Below, in pieces: positions 16,413 through 26,555 of a DNA stretch of 64,000 nucleotides. This stretch comes from Mycobacterium gastri (lineage in GTDB: Bacteria; Actinomycetota; Actinomycetes; Mycobacteriales; Mycobacteriaceae): contig NZ_LQOX01000006.1 in the NCBI RefSeq assembly GCF_002102175.1, forward strand, positions 62,001 to 126,000, written 5' to 3'. Made by a program: the position numbers and the translations under genes. Every line of letters starts with the position of its first letter. The stretch's first letter is position 1. The notes beneath the pieces were generated by a model, which saw only the letters and a list, made by a program, of their open reading frames with translations, was not told the origin of the DNA and searched no databases.

Positions 16413-18803
16413 TCAGTCGTCCGCTGGCCGGGTGACAGCCATGGGCACCGTCCAGGTCCACGCCGTCTCGCCGGTGTCCGGCGTGGTCATGTCCAGTCGT
16501 GCACCGCGCCCGGCAAGCTGCTGGGGGAGTAGGGCCGTCGGGTCGGTGGCCGCCGTCGGACTTGGGGTTGTTCTGGATTTTTCGATCACGGTGACCACCA
16601 GGTCGGTCTCATAGGTGGCCTGCAAAATGATCTCGTCGGCGATTGCATGCCGCAGAATCACCGTGACCAGCTGCTGCACCGCGTCGTAGAGCGCGCTGGT
16701 GATGGCTCTGTCGACGGTGTCCAACGGGCCGGTGAAGAAAACCTGGAATCTGGCGTCCAGAGCTTCGGCCACTTCGCCGAGCAGATCCGACATGCGCAGC
16801 CGAAAGTTGGTCTCGTCGCCGGTGGGTATGTCGAGCTGGTTGATGGTGTTGCGGACGTCGTTGATGACGGCGTCGAGTTCGCTGACCGACTCGCCGATGC
16901 GTTTGGCGACGGCCGGCACCCGCGCCAGCGGCAAGACTGCGCTGAGTTGCAGGCTGATGAGAAACAACCGCTGAGTCACCGAGCGATGCAGTTCCAGCGC
17001 GATGCGTTCGCGCTCGGCCGCCACTCGTAAGGTCCGTGCGTGCGCTTCGGCGAATCGCAGATTCACCAGGTTGTCGACCCGCGCTCGCAGCTCGCCCAGC
17101 TGGAACGGCTTGGGCAGGTAGTCGTTCGCGCCCGCTTGTAGCAATGCCAGCCTCGACTGGTCGTCGGCGCGGGCGGTGAGGATCAGCACCGGTGTGTTGG
17201 CCAACGCCGGGTCGGCGCGAACCTGATGCAGCAGTTCGTCGCCGCTGAGCTGCGGCATCATGATGTCGCACACGATCAGGTCCGGGCGGTACGTGCGTGC
17301 CAGCTCCAGTCCGGACCGCCCGTCGAACGCCGCCTTGACCCGGTAGTGCGGCGACAGTGCTTGGCACACAAAGGCATTGAGGTCGACGTTGTCTTCGATG
17401 ACCACGATGACAGGTTTGGAGTCTGCGATGTCCGGTTCGCGCTGGGCTGACGTTGCCGAGACCGCGGTGATTTCGGCGATCGCGCCGGCGGCATCCCGGC
17501 TGGAGCGCTCGGCGCCGCCGGGACTGGCCTGCTGCACCGGCAGACCCGCGGGCGCGCACCGCGGAAGGTCGACGATTACCAGCGCTCCACCTTCGCGGGC
17601 GTCACTGATGGTGACACTGCCCCGGTGCAATCCCACCAGGTCGCGGACAATGCTCAGTCCTAACCCGGTGCCACCGACCGCCCGCGTGGGACCGCCCTCG
17701 ACCTGGTGGAATCTGTCGAAGACCGCCGCCCGCTGCTCGAATGGTATTCCCGGGCCGCTGTCGGCGACCTCGATGATGACTCGATGGTCGGGATCCGTCG
17801 AGACCGAACAACGCACGGTGCCACTCGGTTGGGTGAATTTAAAAGCATTGGACAACAAGTTCACCAGTATCTGGTGCAAGTGCTCGGGGTCGAGTTCCGC
17901 CGTAACGGGCTGGTCCGCATCGACGCTGAATTCGATGTCGCGGTCCACCGCAAGCGATTCGAACAGCGAGGCGCCCAGGCGCACATGCTCGGCGACGTCC
18001 ACGTGCGCGTAATTGGGTTGGACGGTACCGGCTTCCAACCGAGCGGCGTCCAGCAGGTTGTTGACGTGCCGTTGCAGCAACCGGGCATTGCGGACGATCA
18101 GCTCGAGATCGGCACGTGACGGCTCCGCCGGTTCGGTCGATTCCAGCAGCTTGCGGGCGGGCTCCAGGATCAGCATCAGCGGAGTGCGCAGTTCGTGGCT
18201 GATGTTGGCGAAGAACTGGCTTTTCAGGTCGTCGAGTTCCTTGGCCCGCGCGTAGAGATCGGCCAGTTCGGCGTTGGCCTCCTTGAGCTTTCGGCTTGTC
18301 TCGGCCACCTCGTAGGCGCGGGCGAAGACCTCCTGCTCCATCTGCTGAGTGGTGGCGCGCAGCGCGGCCGTCTCCTGCTGCTGGGCCGTGTCGGATGCTT
18401 GCAGGCGGACGAACTCGGTAACGTCCTCCACGCGATGAATGACGTAGCGCAACGCGCCGGCCCAGTCCAGCACCGGTGAGTTGGTGGGGCTCCAGAAGCG
18501 TTCCTCGAAGTCTCCGTCCGGGCGCCGAATGTCGTAACGCTGCACCGGCATCGCGTCGGGAACGCGATCGCGCACCACCCGATCCAGCGACACCCGCAGG
18601 TTGCGGACTCCTTCGGCATTGGGGTCATCCGGGTTGTCCGGAAAGGTCTCGAAGATGAGGTGCCCCAGAATCCGTGTTCGCTCGGTCATCGTCGCTTGCA
18701 GGTAGGCGTCGGTGACGGCAATGATCCTCAAGTCGGGATCCAGTACCAAAAACAGGCCCGGAGCTGACTCGAACAACAGCCGGAAGTCGACAGCCTCAGT
18801 CAA
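16413..18803 (-). CDS. Hybrid sensor histidine kinase with second kinase-like end
   Basis: Nearly 800 residues. Reading order: PAS-like sensor ([27 protein letters not shown]); coiled coil; HisKA with phospho-His ([13 protein letters not shown]) about 200 residues in; HATPase with N, G1 and G2 boxes ([28 protein letters not shown]); a receiver domain with phospho-Asp ([14 protein letters not shown]) and the conserved Lys (LPKPFQ); then a HisKA_3-like segment ([24 protein letters not shown]) and a weak ATPase-like tail. No transmembrane helix is visible, so it should be cytosolic. No ATG fits: a TTG at 18803 gives LTEAVDF, another TTG lies at 18860. Neighbours give no clear target; the LLM oxidoreductase gene is divergent. 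Confidence 0.83.
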   Translation of the reverse strand: MTEAVDFRLLFESAPGLFLVLDPDLRIIAVTDAYLQATMTERTRILGHLIFETFPDNPDDPNAEGVRNLRVSLDRVVRDRVPDAMPVQRYDIRRPDGDFEERFWSPTNSPVLDWAGALRYVIHRVEDVTEFVRLQASDTAQQQETAALRATTQQMEQEVFARAYEVAETSRKLKEANAELADLYARAKELDDLKSQFFANISHELRTPLMLILEPARKLLESTEPAEPSRADLELIVRNARLLQRHVNNLLDAARLEAGTVQPNYAHVDVAEHVRLGASLFESLAVDRDIEFSVDADQPVTAELDPEHLHQILVNLLSNAFKFTQPSGTVRCSVSTDPDHRVIIEVADSGPGIPFEQRAAVFDRFHQVEGGPTRAVGGTGLGLSIVRDLVGLHRGSVTISDAREGGALVIVDLPRCAPAGLPVQQASPGGAERSSRDAAGAIAEITAVSATSAQREPDIADSKPVIVVIEDNVDLNAFVCQALSPHYRVKAAFDGRSGLELARTYRPDLIVCDIMMPQLSGDELLHQVRADPALANTPVLILTARADDQSRLALLQAGANDYLPKPFQLGELRARVDNLVNLRFAEAHARTLRVAAERERIALELHRSVTQRLFLISLQLSAVLPLARVPAVAKRIGESVSELDAVINDVRNTINQLDIPTGDETNFRLRMSDLLGEVAEALDARFQVFFTGPLDTVDRAITSALYDAVQQLVTVILRHAIADEIILQATYETDLVVTVIEKSRTTPSPTAATDPTALLPQQLAGRGARLDMTTPDTGETAWTWTVPMAVTRPADD

Positions 18804-18970
18804 ACGCGCACCTACGTTCTTGCATCGTGTTAACGCTACTATCGCGCCCCTGACTGCCAATGCCCCCGACCGGCCAAACCGAAACGTCGATCCAACCCCG
18901 GCCCGTCGATCGGCAGCCGATGACGATGCGGATGCGGCCGTGCCGCAGACCGTGCACGTAGGCTCCCGCC

Positions 18971-19987
18971 ATGCATATCGACGCGATGACGTTTCCCGAG
19001 CCGTTGGGCAAGATCGGTGAGGTGGCCCGGCAGGCCCAGGCGGCCGGATTCTCCGGTCTGGTGTTCACCGAGGCGGGCCGCACCGCCTATCTCAGTGCTG
19101 CCGTGGCCTCGCAGGCGGCTTCGGGCCTCGACTTGTCCACCGGCGTCGCGGTGGCCTTTCCGCGGAGCCCCTTCGTCACGGCGGCCACCGCGTGGGAGCT
19201 TCAGGACGCTACCGGCGGCAGATTTCGGCTGGGCCTGGGCACCCAGGTGCGCCGTCACGTCGTGCACCGCTACGGGACGGCTTTCGACCGGCCCGGGCCG
19301 CGGTTGCGCGACTACGTGCTGGCCGTCAAGGCGTGTTTCGCCGCTTTCCGCACCGGGACGCTCGATCACCACGGCGAGTTCTATGACCTCGACTTCATCA
19401 CGCCGCAGTGGAGCCCGGGCCCCATCGACGCCCCCGACCCCGAAGTCGATATCTCGGCGGTAAATCCGTGGATGCTGCGGATGGCGGGCGAAGTGGCCGA
19501 CGGCGTACACGTCCATCCGATTGGCGAGCCTGGCTACATCGCCCGCCACGTTGTGCCCAACCTCGCCCAGGGCGCGGCAAAAGCGGGGCGGGCGTCGTCG
19601 GACATCGCGGTGATCGTGCCCGTGCTGACGATCGTCGGCGATAGCGACGAAGAGCGTGACAAGGAGCGAGAAGCTGTGCGAGCCAGCATCGCCTTCTACG
19701 CCAGCACACCCAACTATGCGTTCATCTTGGACGAGGCCGGATTCGAGGGCACGACCGCCCGGATCCGGGAAAGACAGAAGGCCGGTGACTTCGCCGGCAT
19801 GGCCGGCCAGATCACCGATGAGCACATTGCCGTCTTCGCCACGGAGTCGACCTGGGACGGGTTGGCGGACGCGCTGGTCGACAAGTACGCCGCAATCACC
19901 GACCGCCTCGTCTTCTACAACGCCCGAGGCGATCGGGAGCGTTTCGAACGCTACGGCGAGGTAGCACGCCGGCTGGCGGCTCGCTAA
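18971..19987 (+). CDS. F420-dependent LLM-class oxidoreductase (TIGR03617-like)
   Basis: 338-residue luciferase-like monooxygenase-fold protein. The N-terminus [36 protein letters not shown] and the segment [18 protein letters not shown] fit the mycobacterial F420-dependent LLM family. Such enzymes use reduced F420 to reduce or oxidise small molecules; the substrate cannot be assigned. It starts 110 bp from the 5' end of the divergent histidine kinase gene and ends 32 nt before htpG, in the same direction. Confidence 0.85.
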   Translation: MHIDAMTFPEPLGKIGEVARQAQAAGFSGLVFTEAGRTAYLSAAVASQAASGLDLSTGVAVAFPRSPFVTAATAWELQDATGGRFRLGLGTQVRRHVVHRYGTAFDRPGPRLRDYVLAVKACFAAFRTGTLDHHGEFYDLDFITPQWSPGPIDAPDPEVDISAVNPWMLRMAGEVADGVHVHPIGEPGYIARHVVPNLAQGAAKAGRASSDIAVIVPVLTIVGDSDEERDKEREAVRASIAFYASTPNYAFILDEAGFEGTTARIRERQKAGDFAGMAGQITDEHIAVFATESTWDGLADALVDKYAAITDRLVFYNARGDRERFERYGEVARRLAAR

Positions 19988-20019
19988 ATTCGAGACGCGA
20001 TCTCGTCGAAAGGAATGTC

Positions 20020-21963
20020 ATGAACGCGCATGTCGAGCAGCTGGAGTTTCAGGCGGAGGCCCGGCAACTGCTGGATCTGATGGTCCATTCGGTGTACTCC
20101 AACAAGGATTCCTTCCTGCGGGAGTTGATTTCCAATGCTTCCGATGCGTTGGACAAGCTGCGTCTGGAGGCACTGCGCAACAAGGACCTGGAGGTTGACA
20201 CCTCCGATCTGCACATCCAGATCGAGGTGGACAAAGGCGCCAGGACTCTGACAGTTCGCGACAACGGCATCGGTATGACGCGCGCCGAGGTCGTGGACCT
20301 GATCGGCACGCTGGCCAAGTCGGGTACCGCCGAGTTGCGGGCACAGTTGCGCGAGGCCAAGGACGCGCTCGCATCTGAGGAGCTGATCGGTCAGTTCGGC
20401 ATCGGCTTCTACTCGTCCTTCATGGTGGCCGACAAAGTCGAGCTGCTCACCCGCAAGGCCGGCGAGAGCGAGGCCACCCGGTGGGAATCCAGCGGCGACG
20501 GCACCTACACCATCGAATCCGTCGACGCATCATCCGCCGGGGCTCCGCAGGGAACGTCGGTCACGCTGCACCTCAAGCCCGAAGACGCCGAGAACGATCT
20601 GTACGACTACACCTCGGAGTGGAAGATCAGGAGCCTGGTCAAGAAATACTCCGACTTCATCGCCTGGCCGATCCGGATGGAGGTCGAGAAGCGCACCCCG
20701 CCCGCCGCCGACGAAGAAGGCGGCGAAGAAACCGTCACCGTCGAAACCGAGACCCTCAACTCCATGAAGGCGCTGTGGGCCAGGCCCAAAGAAGAGGTCT
20801 CCGCCGAGGAGTACCAGGAGTTCTACAAGCACATCGCCCACGCCTGGGACGACCCGCTGGAAGTCATCGCGATGAAGGCCGAGGGCACCTTCGAGTATCA
20901 GGCCCTGCTGTTCATCCCCAAGCACGCCCCGTTCGACCTGTTCAATCGGGATGCCAGCATCGGAATCCAGCTCTACGTCAAGCGTGTGTTCATCATGGGC
21001 GACTGTGACCAGCTCATGCCGGAATACCTGCGCTTCGTCAAGGGTGTGGTCGACGCACAGGACATGTCGCTCAATGTGTCCAGGGAAATCCTGCAGCAGG
21101 ATCGCCAGATCAAGGCCATCCGTCGCCGCCTGACCAAGAAGGTGCTGGCCACCATCAAAGATCTGCAGACCGACCGGGCGGAGGACTATCGCACCTTTTG
21201 GACTCAGTTCGGCAAGGTCGTCAAGGAGGGCCTGCTGTCGGACTTCGACAACCGGGAAACGCTGCTGCAGATATCCTCCTTCGGCTCGACCCACAGCGAG
21301 GAGGAAGCCACCACGCTGGCCGAGTACGTGTCGCGCATGAAGGAGGGCCAGGAGCAGATCTTCTACGCCACCGGGGAGTCGCGTCAGCAGATCCTCAAGT
21401 CCCCGCATCTCGAGGCGTTCAAAGCCAAGGGCTACGAGGTGCTGCTGCTCACCGACCCGGTCGACGAAGTGTGGGTCGGGGTGGCGAGCGAGTTCGACGG
21501 CAAGCCGCTGCAATCGGTTGCCAAGGGTGAGGTGGACCTGGACTCCGCCGAGGACCAGAGCGAGGCCGAGCGCGAGGAGCAGCAGAAGGAGTTCGCCGGC
21601 CTGCTCGCCTGGCTGAAGGAGACCTTGAGTGAGCACGTCAAGGAAGTGCGGTTGTCGACGCGGCTGACCGAGTCGCCGGCCTGCTTGATCACCGACGCCT
21701 TCGGGATCACCCCGGCGCTGGCCCGCATCTACCGGGCTTCGGGGCAGGAAGTTCCGGTCGGCAAGCGAATCTTGGAGCTCAATCCCAACCATCCGCTGGT
21801 GACCGGCCTGCGTCAAGCACACCAAGACCGCAGTGACGATCTCTCGTTGCCGGAGACCGCGGAATTGCTTTACGGCACAGCACTTTTGGCCGAAGGCGGG
21901 ACACCGGAGGATCCGGCGCGGTTCGCGGAGCTGCTGGCCAGCCGGCTCACGCGCACGATATAG
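20020..21963 (+). CDS. htpG: Chaperone protein HtpG (Hsp90)
   Basis: Bacterial Hsp90, 647 residues, full length. The N-terminal GHKL ATPase is complete: ELISNASDALDKLR (ATP/Mg Asn), DNGIGMTRAEV, and the lid GQFGIGFYSSFMVADKV. The middle domain carries the LNVSREILQQDRQIKAIRRR catalytic-Arg region, and the C-terminal dimerisation domain ends LLASRLTRTI. It folds client proteins in the cytosol under stress. The RBS GAAAGGAA lies about 6 nt before the ATG. As in M. tuberculosis (Rv2299c/Rv2298), it adjoins an aldo/keto reductase gene, here convergent with adjoining stop codons. Confidence 0.97.
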   Translation: MNAHVEQLEFQAEARQLLDLMVHSVYSNKDSFLRELISNASDALDKLRLEALRNKDLEVDTSDLHIQIEVDKGARTLTVRDNGIGMTRAEVVDLIGTLAKSGTAELRAQLREAKDALASEELIGQFGIGFYSSFMVADKVELLTRKAGESEATRWESSGDGTYTIESVDASSAGAPQGTSVTLHLKPEDAENDLYDYTSEWKIRSLVKKYSDFIAWPIRMEVEKRTPPAADEEGGEETVTVETETLNSMKALWARPKEEVSAEEYQEFYKHIAHAWDDPLEVIAMKAEGTFEYQALLFIPKHAPFDLFNRDASIGIQLYVKRVFIMGDCDQLMPEYLRFVKGVVDAQDMSLNVSREILQQDRQIKAIRRRLTKKVLATIKDLQTDRAEDYRTFWTQFGKVVKEGLLSDFDNRETLLQISSFGSTHSEEEATTLAEYVSRMKEGQEQIFYATGESRQQILKSPHLEAFKAKGYEVLLLTDPVDEVWVGVASEFDGKPLQSVAKGEVDLDSAEDQSEAEREEQQKEFAGLLAWLKETLSEHVKEVRLSTRLTESPACLITDAFGITPALARIYRASGQEVPVGKRILELNPNHPLVTGLRQAHQDRSDDLSLPETAELLYGTALLAEGGTPEDPARFAELLASRLTRTI

Positions 21964-22935
21964 CTAGCGACGGCTCAGCTTTTCGCGGACCGTGTCGGTG
22001 AGGAACTGCCTCGTCGACGTTGGACGAAATGCCCTGGCCGCCTTGGTGAGTGCTTCACGGGACTGCGCGGGGAGCTCGATATCGGCTGCGGCAACGTTGA
22101 ATTCGAGCTGTTCGACGCTGGATGCCCCGGGAATCGCCACCACTCCCGGCAGGCTGATCAGCCAGGCCAGCGCCACCTGGGCCGGCTTGGCGTTGACCTC
22201 CGCGGCAACCGTGCGAAGCGTCTGCAGCAGCGGCTCGATGCGGCGCAGATTTTCCGTGCCGAACAGCGGGTTGACGGCACGAACGCCGCCCGGCCGGTTG
22301 TCCACGCCGTACTTGCCGCCCAGTAGCCCCTGCGCCAGCGGGCTGTAGGCGATGACGACGCGGTTCTCCCGCTCGGCGAACGGAACCAGGTCGTCGAGCG
22401 CGCCCGGGTGGGCAAGGGAGAAGTGCACCTGGTTGCTGATGACCGGGCGGCCGAGCGCGGCGTCGGCTTTTCGCCATCGGGTCAGCGAGTAGTTGGACAC
22501 GCCGGCCGCGCCGATCTTGCCGCTGTCGAGGAGCTCGCGCATTCCGGGCATGATCACCGAATCGGGGACCACCGGATTGGGTTGGTGAACCTGGTAGAGC
22601 GGGATGCGGTCGAGCTGCAGCCGCCGGGCGCTGGCTTGCGCGCGCTGCTTGACGACGGCGGGTAACGGTGCGACCGGGAAGATCTTGCTGGCCACCGCAA
22701 CCTTGTCGCGGCGGTCGCCGAGTGCTTCGCCGAGAATCCGTTCGCTTTTGCCGAGGCCGTAGACCTCGGCGGTGTCGAACAGCGTGACGCCCAGGCCGAG
22801 GGCGCGCTGCACGATGTCGCCGGCCGCGCCGGAGGCGTAACGGTCTCCGTATCCCCATTCGCGCGAACCGAACTGCCAGGTTCCCAGCCCGATGCGGCTG
22901 ACTTTTCCGATTCCGTCGACGTCGAGATATTTCAT
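21964..22935 (-). CDS. Aldo/keto reductase (Rv2298-like)
   Basis: 323-residue aldo/keto reductase. Catalytic tetrad residues are visible: Asp and Tyr in TLFDTAEVYGLGKSE, Lys in VAVASKIFP, His in YQVHQPNP. The NADPH-binding C-terminal half includes IPGASSVEQLEFN. The start is the ATG at 22935 (MKYLDVDGIGKVSRIG); frames running further upstream add unrelated sequence. It is convergent with htpG without a gap, the neighbourhood also seen in M. tuberculosis. Reaction: NADPH-dependent reduction of an unidentified carbonyl compound in the cytosol. Confidence 0.9.
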   Translation of the reverse strand: MKYLDVDGIGKVSRIGLGTWQFGSREWGYGDRYASGAAGDIVQRALGLGVTLFDTAEVYGLGKSERILGEALGDRRDKVAVASKIFPVAPLPAVVKQRAQASARRLQLDRIPLYQVHQPNPVVPDSVIMPGMRELLDSGKIGAAGVSNYSLTRWRKADAALGRPVISNQVHFSLAHPGALDDLVPFAERENRVVIAYSPLAQGLLGGKYGVDNRPGGVRAVNPLFGTENLRRIEPLLQTLRTVAAEVNAKPAQVALAWLISLPGVVAIPGASSVEQLEFNVAAADIELPAQSREALTKAARAFRPTSTRQFLTDTVREKLSRR

Positions 22936-22982
22936 GTCACACACCGTAGTGAGCGCATACCGACACCGACACCCCCCGGCTG

Positions 22983-23597
22983 CTACGTACCGATCGATTC
23001 GACGAACGGCGTGAGCAGGCGCGCCATGCCCGTCGCGGCTTCGTCGGCGTCGGCCGGGGGCAGCGCGAGAAAGCTCAGTGCGGCCCGGACCACGGCCTGA
23101 CCCATCACGGCCGCGTCGCATTCGTCGGCGTTGACCCAGCTGTGCTGGAAGGTCTGCGACAGCTGGCTCGAGGCATGGTCGACCAGAAACTGGCTCTCGA
23201 CGGTGATCAACCGGAGAATGTCGTTGGGCGCGTCCTCGGTTCGCAACACCTGGACCAGGGGATCGTGGTCGACGCGGTCGAAGAAGTCGCGAAAGACCGT
23301 CCGCGTGGCACCGTAGCCGTCGCCGTGGTGTTCGTCGATGGCCGTTCGCATTCCGGTGACGATGGTGTCCGTCAGCCGTAGGGCATAGCTACGCGCCAGG
23401 CCGCGTCGTGACTGGAACTCGTTGTAGATGGTGCCACGGCTGACGCCGGCCGCCGATGCCACGTCGGCCATTGTGATCGACGACCACTTCCGTTGGAGCA
23501 GCAAGCCGTGCAGCGCGTCGAGCACCCCGTTGTGCATCAGGCTCAACGCGGTGCTCTGATACGGGTTGCGGTTTCGCGACGGCTCGGTCTCGACCAT
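22983..23597 (-). CDS. TetR-family regulator beside alkB (AlkX-like)
   Basis: About 204 residues. The TetR HTH is clear: ITMADVASAAGVSRGTIYNEFQSRRGLARSYA. The rest is a helical ligand-binding domain. In mycobacteria a TetR regulator follows alkB-rubA-rubB and controls alkane hydroxylase expression, and this gene lies directly downstream of an alkB remnant. The two rubredoxin genes normally between them are missing (only about 75 nt remain). The start may be the ATG at 23597 (MVETEPSRN) or 21 bases earlier. With its target operon broken, its present role is uncertain. Confidence 0.82.
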   Translation of the reverse strand: MVETEPSRNRNPYQSTALSLMHNGVLDALHGLLLQRKWSSITMADVASAAGVSRGTIYNEFQSRRGLARSYALRLTDTIVTGMRTAIDEHHGDGYGATRTVFRDFFDRVDHDPLVQVLRTEDAPNDILRLITVESQFLVDHASSQLSQTFQHSWVNADECDAAVMGQAVVRAALSFLALPPADADEAATGMARLLTPFVESIGT

Positions 23598-23694
23598 GTG
23601 GCTGAGATTAGTGCGCATCGACCGTGCTTTCGGCGTCGTGCCCGCGGGGCCGGGTTCGGTACCCGCGGGCGGACCCCGGGCATGCCGGCGGCCA

Positions 23695-24002
23695 TCACCG
23701 GGTTCCGTAGCGGGCCAGGACTTTATCGCGCTTGCGCGGATCGATGTTCACCTTGGTGAGGTCACCGCCGTAGTGCTCGATTACGCGGTGGTCCATCACC
23801 TTTCGCCACAGCGGGGGAAGGTAGGTCAGGGTGATCAGGGTGGCATACCCGCTGGGCAGGTTGGGGGCACCGGCCATGCTGCGCAGCGTCTGATAGCGGC
23901 GCAGGGGGTTGGCGTGATGATCGCTGTGCCGCTGCAGGTGGTAGAGGAAGATGTTGGTGACGATGTGGTCGGAGTCACCTAGGTCACCGCCTGGCGGCGG
24001 GG
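23695..24002 (-). pseudogene. alkB: 3' remnant of alkane 1-monooxygenase (alkB)
   Basis: The frame encodes the C-terminal 100 residues or so of AlkB: DSDHIVTNIFLYHLQRHSDHHANP contains the last iron-ligand histidine box (HSDHH), followed by RRYQTLRSMAGAPNLPSGY and the tail MDHRVIEHYGGDLTKVNIDP. The membrane-spanning N-terminal three quarters are absent and the upstream sequence becomes unrelated and AT-rich at about 24003, so this is a truncated gene. AlkB hydroxylates n-alkanes with rubredoxin as electron donor; the remnant cannot do so. Confidence 0.85.
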
Positions 24003-24020
24003 CCGAACGTGGCGTGGCGG

Positions 24021-24077
24021 GTTGAACATATCATACTATTTGTTCAATTGATAGATAAATCATCGGATTTGTTCAAT
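24021..24077. promoter_or_regulatory. AT-rich island with repeated TTGTTCAAT
   Basis: In a GC-rich background, ATTTGTTCAAT occurs at 24038-24048 and 24067-24077, with GTTGAAC in the opposite orientation at 24021-24027. It lies at the break point of alkB. It could be a regulator operator or a scar from whatever removed the alkB 5' end. Confidence 0.4.
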
Positions 24078-24254
24078 CGGGCTGGCCGCCGCCTGTTAGC
24101 CCGCAGTGACGTGCGCGCTGACGCCCAAATTGCGGTGCTGCGTCGCGAAATCGATTACTCTGCAGGATGTTTCATACGGTTGGCGTCAACCCAAGCCGAC
24201 GGGAATTGCGCGGGCCGGGTTTGACCGCGGCGCCGACGGGGTATCAGTTGCGCC

Positions 24255-26417
24255 ATGACCAGCGCTCCCGCCGTTGCCCCCACGCGCACTCTCGATGTCT
24301 GGCCCGGCCGGGCCTACCCGCTGGGCGCGACATTCGACGGGGCGGGGACCAATTTCGCGCTGTTCAGCGAGGTCGCCGAGCGGGTCGAGCTGTGCCTGTT
24401 CGGCGGCCACGGCACCGAGACCCGGATCACCCTGCCCGAGGTCGACGCCTTTGTCTGGCACGCTTACCTGCCGACCATCCAACCCGGCCAGTGCTACGGG
24501 TATCGGGTCCACGGTCCCTACGACCCCCGCGCCGGCCACCGGTGCAACCCGAACAAGTTGCTGCTGGACCCGTATTCGAAGGCCATCGACGGCATTTTCG
24601 ACTGGAACCAGTCGCTGTTCGGCTACACCTTCGGTGACCCGGAGAGCCGCAACGACGACGACTCGGCGGCCAGTATGCCCAAGGCCGTCGTGATCAATCC
24701 GTACTTCGACTGGGGCACCGACCGCCCGCCGAATCACCACTATGCCGACACGGTCATCTACGAGGCTCACGTCAAAGGCTTGACGAAAACTCACCCGGAC
24801 ATCCCGGAACACCTACGCGGCACCTACGCCGCGGTGGCGCACCCGGCGATCATCGACCACCTCACCGGCATCGGTGTCACCGCAATCGAGCTGATGCCGG
24901 TGCACCACTTCGCCAACGACTCCACGCTGGTCGACAAGGGCCTCTCGAATTACTGGGGCTACAACACCATCTCGTTCTTTGCGCCCGACCCGAAGTACTC
25001 CAGCGCTACCTCGGCAGGCGGGCAGGTTCAGGAGTTCAAGGCGATGGTGCGCGCCCTGCACGAGGCGGGCATCGAGGTCATCCTCGATGTGGTCTACAAC
25101 CACACCGCCGAGGGCAACCACCTGGGCCCGACGCTGTCGATGCGCGGCATCGACAACGCTGCCTACTACCGGCTGGTCGACGGCGACAGGCGCTACTACC
25201 TGGACCACACCGGCACGGGCAACAGCCTCAACGTCGGTCATCCGCACTCGCTGCAGCTGGTCATGGATTCGTTGCGCTACTGGGTGACCGAGATGCGCGT
25301 CGACGGCTTCCGCTTCGACCTGGCCGCGACGCTGGCCCGGGAGTTCTACGAAGTCGACCGGCTGGCAACGTTTTTCGAACTTGTGCAACAGGATCCGACG
25401 GTCAGTCAGGTCAAACTCATCGCCGAGCCGTGGGACGTCGGGCCCGGCGGCTACCAGGTGGGCAATTTCCCGCCGCAGTGGACGGAGTGGAACGGAAAGT
25501 ACCGCGACACGGTCCGCGACTTCTGGCGCGGTGAGCCCGCCACCCTCGACGAGTTCGCCTACCGACTGTCCGGATCGGCCGATCTCTACGAGCACACCGC
25601 GCGCCGGCCGGTCGCCTCGATCAACTTCGCCACCGCGCACGACGGGTTCACGCTGCGCGACCTGGTGTCCTACAACGACAAGCACAACGAGGCCAACGGC
25701 GAGGACAACAACGACGGCGAGAGCTACAACCGGTCGTGGAACTGCGGCGCGGAGGGGCCGACCGACGACCCCGGCATCAACGAGCTGCGCGATCGCCAGC
25801 AGCGCAACTTCCTCACTACCTTGCTGCTGTCCCAGGGCGTGCCGATGATCTGCCACGGCGACGAACTCGGACGTACCCAGAACGGGAACAACAACGGCTA
25901 CTGCCAGGACAACGAAATCACCTGGATCAATTGGGCAAAGGCCGACACCGGCCTGCTGGATTTCACTCGCGCGGTGTCGGCGCTGCGCGCCAACCACCCG
26001 GTGTTTCGCAGGCGCCGGTTCTTCAGCGGCAAGCCGGTGGGCCGTCGCGGCCACAACGGTTTGCCCGACATCGCCTGGTTTGCCGCCGACGGGTCGGAGA
26101 TGACCGACGAGGACTGGGGCGCGAGTTTCGCGAAATCCATCGCGGTGTTCCTCAACGGCCACGGCATTCCAGACCGCGATCTACGGGGTCAGCGGGTGCT
26201 CGACGACTCGTTCATCCTGTGTTTCAACGCCCACTACGAGCCGATCGAATTCCGGCTGCCGCCGGCGAAGTTCGGCGAGAGGTGGCGCACCGTGATCTAC
26301 ACCGGTGCCCGGCAGCTGGCGCCCTGTGACGAATTGCCCGCCGCGGCAACGCTCACCGTCGATGCGCGCAGCGCGGTGGTGCTGCAGGCCGCTGTCGCAG
26401 ACATGGCCGGGCAGTAG
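24255..26417 (+). CDS. glgX: Glycogen debranching enzyme GlgX/TreX (isoamylase)
   Basis: 720-residue GH13 debranching enzyme hydrolysing alpha-1,6 branches of glycogen. An N-terminal CBM48 domain (about 10-110, YPLGATFDGAGTNFALFSE) precedes the GH13 barrel: VVYNHTAEGNH, then DGFRFDLAATLA (nucleophile Asp), LIAEPWDVGPGGY (acid/base Glu) and HDGFTLRDLVSY (third acid region). In M. tuberculosis treX sits with treY and treZ; here no treY/treZ follows, so this copy stands alone and may be a second paralogue. Confidence 0.93.
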   Translation: MTSAPAVAPTRTLDVWPGRAYPLGATFDGAGTNFALFSEVAERVELCLFGGHGTETRITLPEVDAFVWHAYLPTIQPGQCYGYRVHGPYDPRAGHRCNPNKLLLDPYSKAIDGIFDWNQSLFGYTFGDPESRNDDDSAASMPKAVVINPYFDWGTDRPPNHHYADTVIYEAHVKGLTKTHPDIPEHLRGTYAAVAHPAIIDHLTGIGVTAIELMPVHHFANDSTLVDKGLSNYWGYNTISFFAPDPKYSSATSAGGQVQEFKAMVRALHEAGIEVILDVVYNHTAEGNHLGPTLSMRGIDNAAYYRLVDGDRRYYLDHTGTGNSLNVGHPHSLQLVMDSLRYWVTEMRVDGFRFDLAATLAREFYEVDRLATFFELVQQDPTVSQVKLIAEPWDVGPGGYQVGNFPPQWTEWNGKYRDTVRDFWRGEPATLDEFAYRLSGSADLYEHTARRPVASINFATAHDGFTLRDLVSYNDKHNEANGEDNNDGESYNRSWNCGAEGPTDDPGINELRDRQQRNFLTTLLLSQGVPMICHGDELGRTQNGNNNGYCQDNEITWINWAKADTGLLDFTRAVSALRANHPVFRRRRFFSGKPVGRRGHNGLPDIAWFAADGSEMTDEDWGASFAKSIAVFLNGHGIPDRDLRGQRVLDDSFILCFNAHYEPIEFRLPPAKFGERWRTVIYTGARQLAPCDELPAAATLTVDARSAVVLQAAVADMAGQ

Positions 26418-26555
26418 CGGCCGGCCGTCTCGCCGAGACTGTAGTTTTGCAGGCCCGTACTCGTACTTTGTCTGCAATAACGCAGTTTCGGTGAACCGAT
26501 ACGCTGTGGCTCTGGCGGGTCTCGTCGCACCTGGCGCTCGGGGTAGGAGGCGGAT

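Noticed and set aside
20530-21825. Long open frame antisense to htpG
   Set aside because: High GC keeps the opposite frames open; the protein shows no family pattern, while the plus strand is a complete HtpG.
24009-24224. 71-residue open frame between the alkB remnant and glgX
   Set aside because: It spans the AT-rich repeat region, has no ribosome site and no domain.
24813-26162. 450-residue open frame antisense to glgX
   Set aside because: Val/Arg-rich composition is typical of a shadow frame, and no motif was found.
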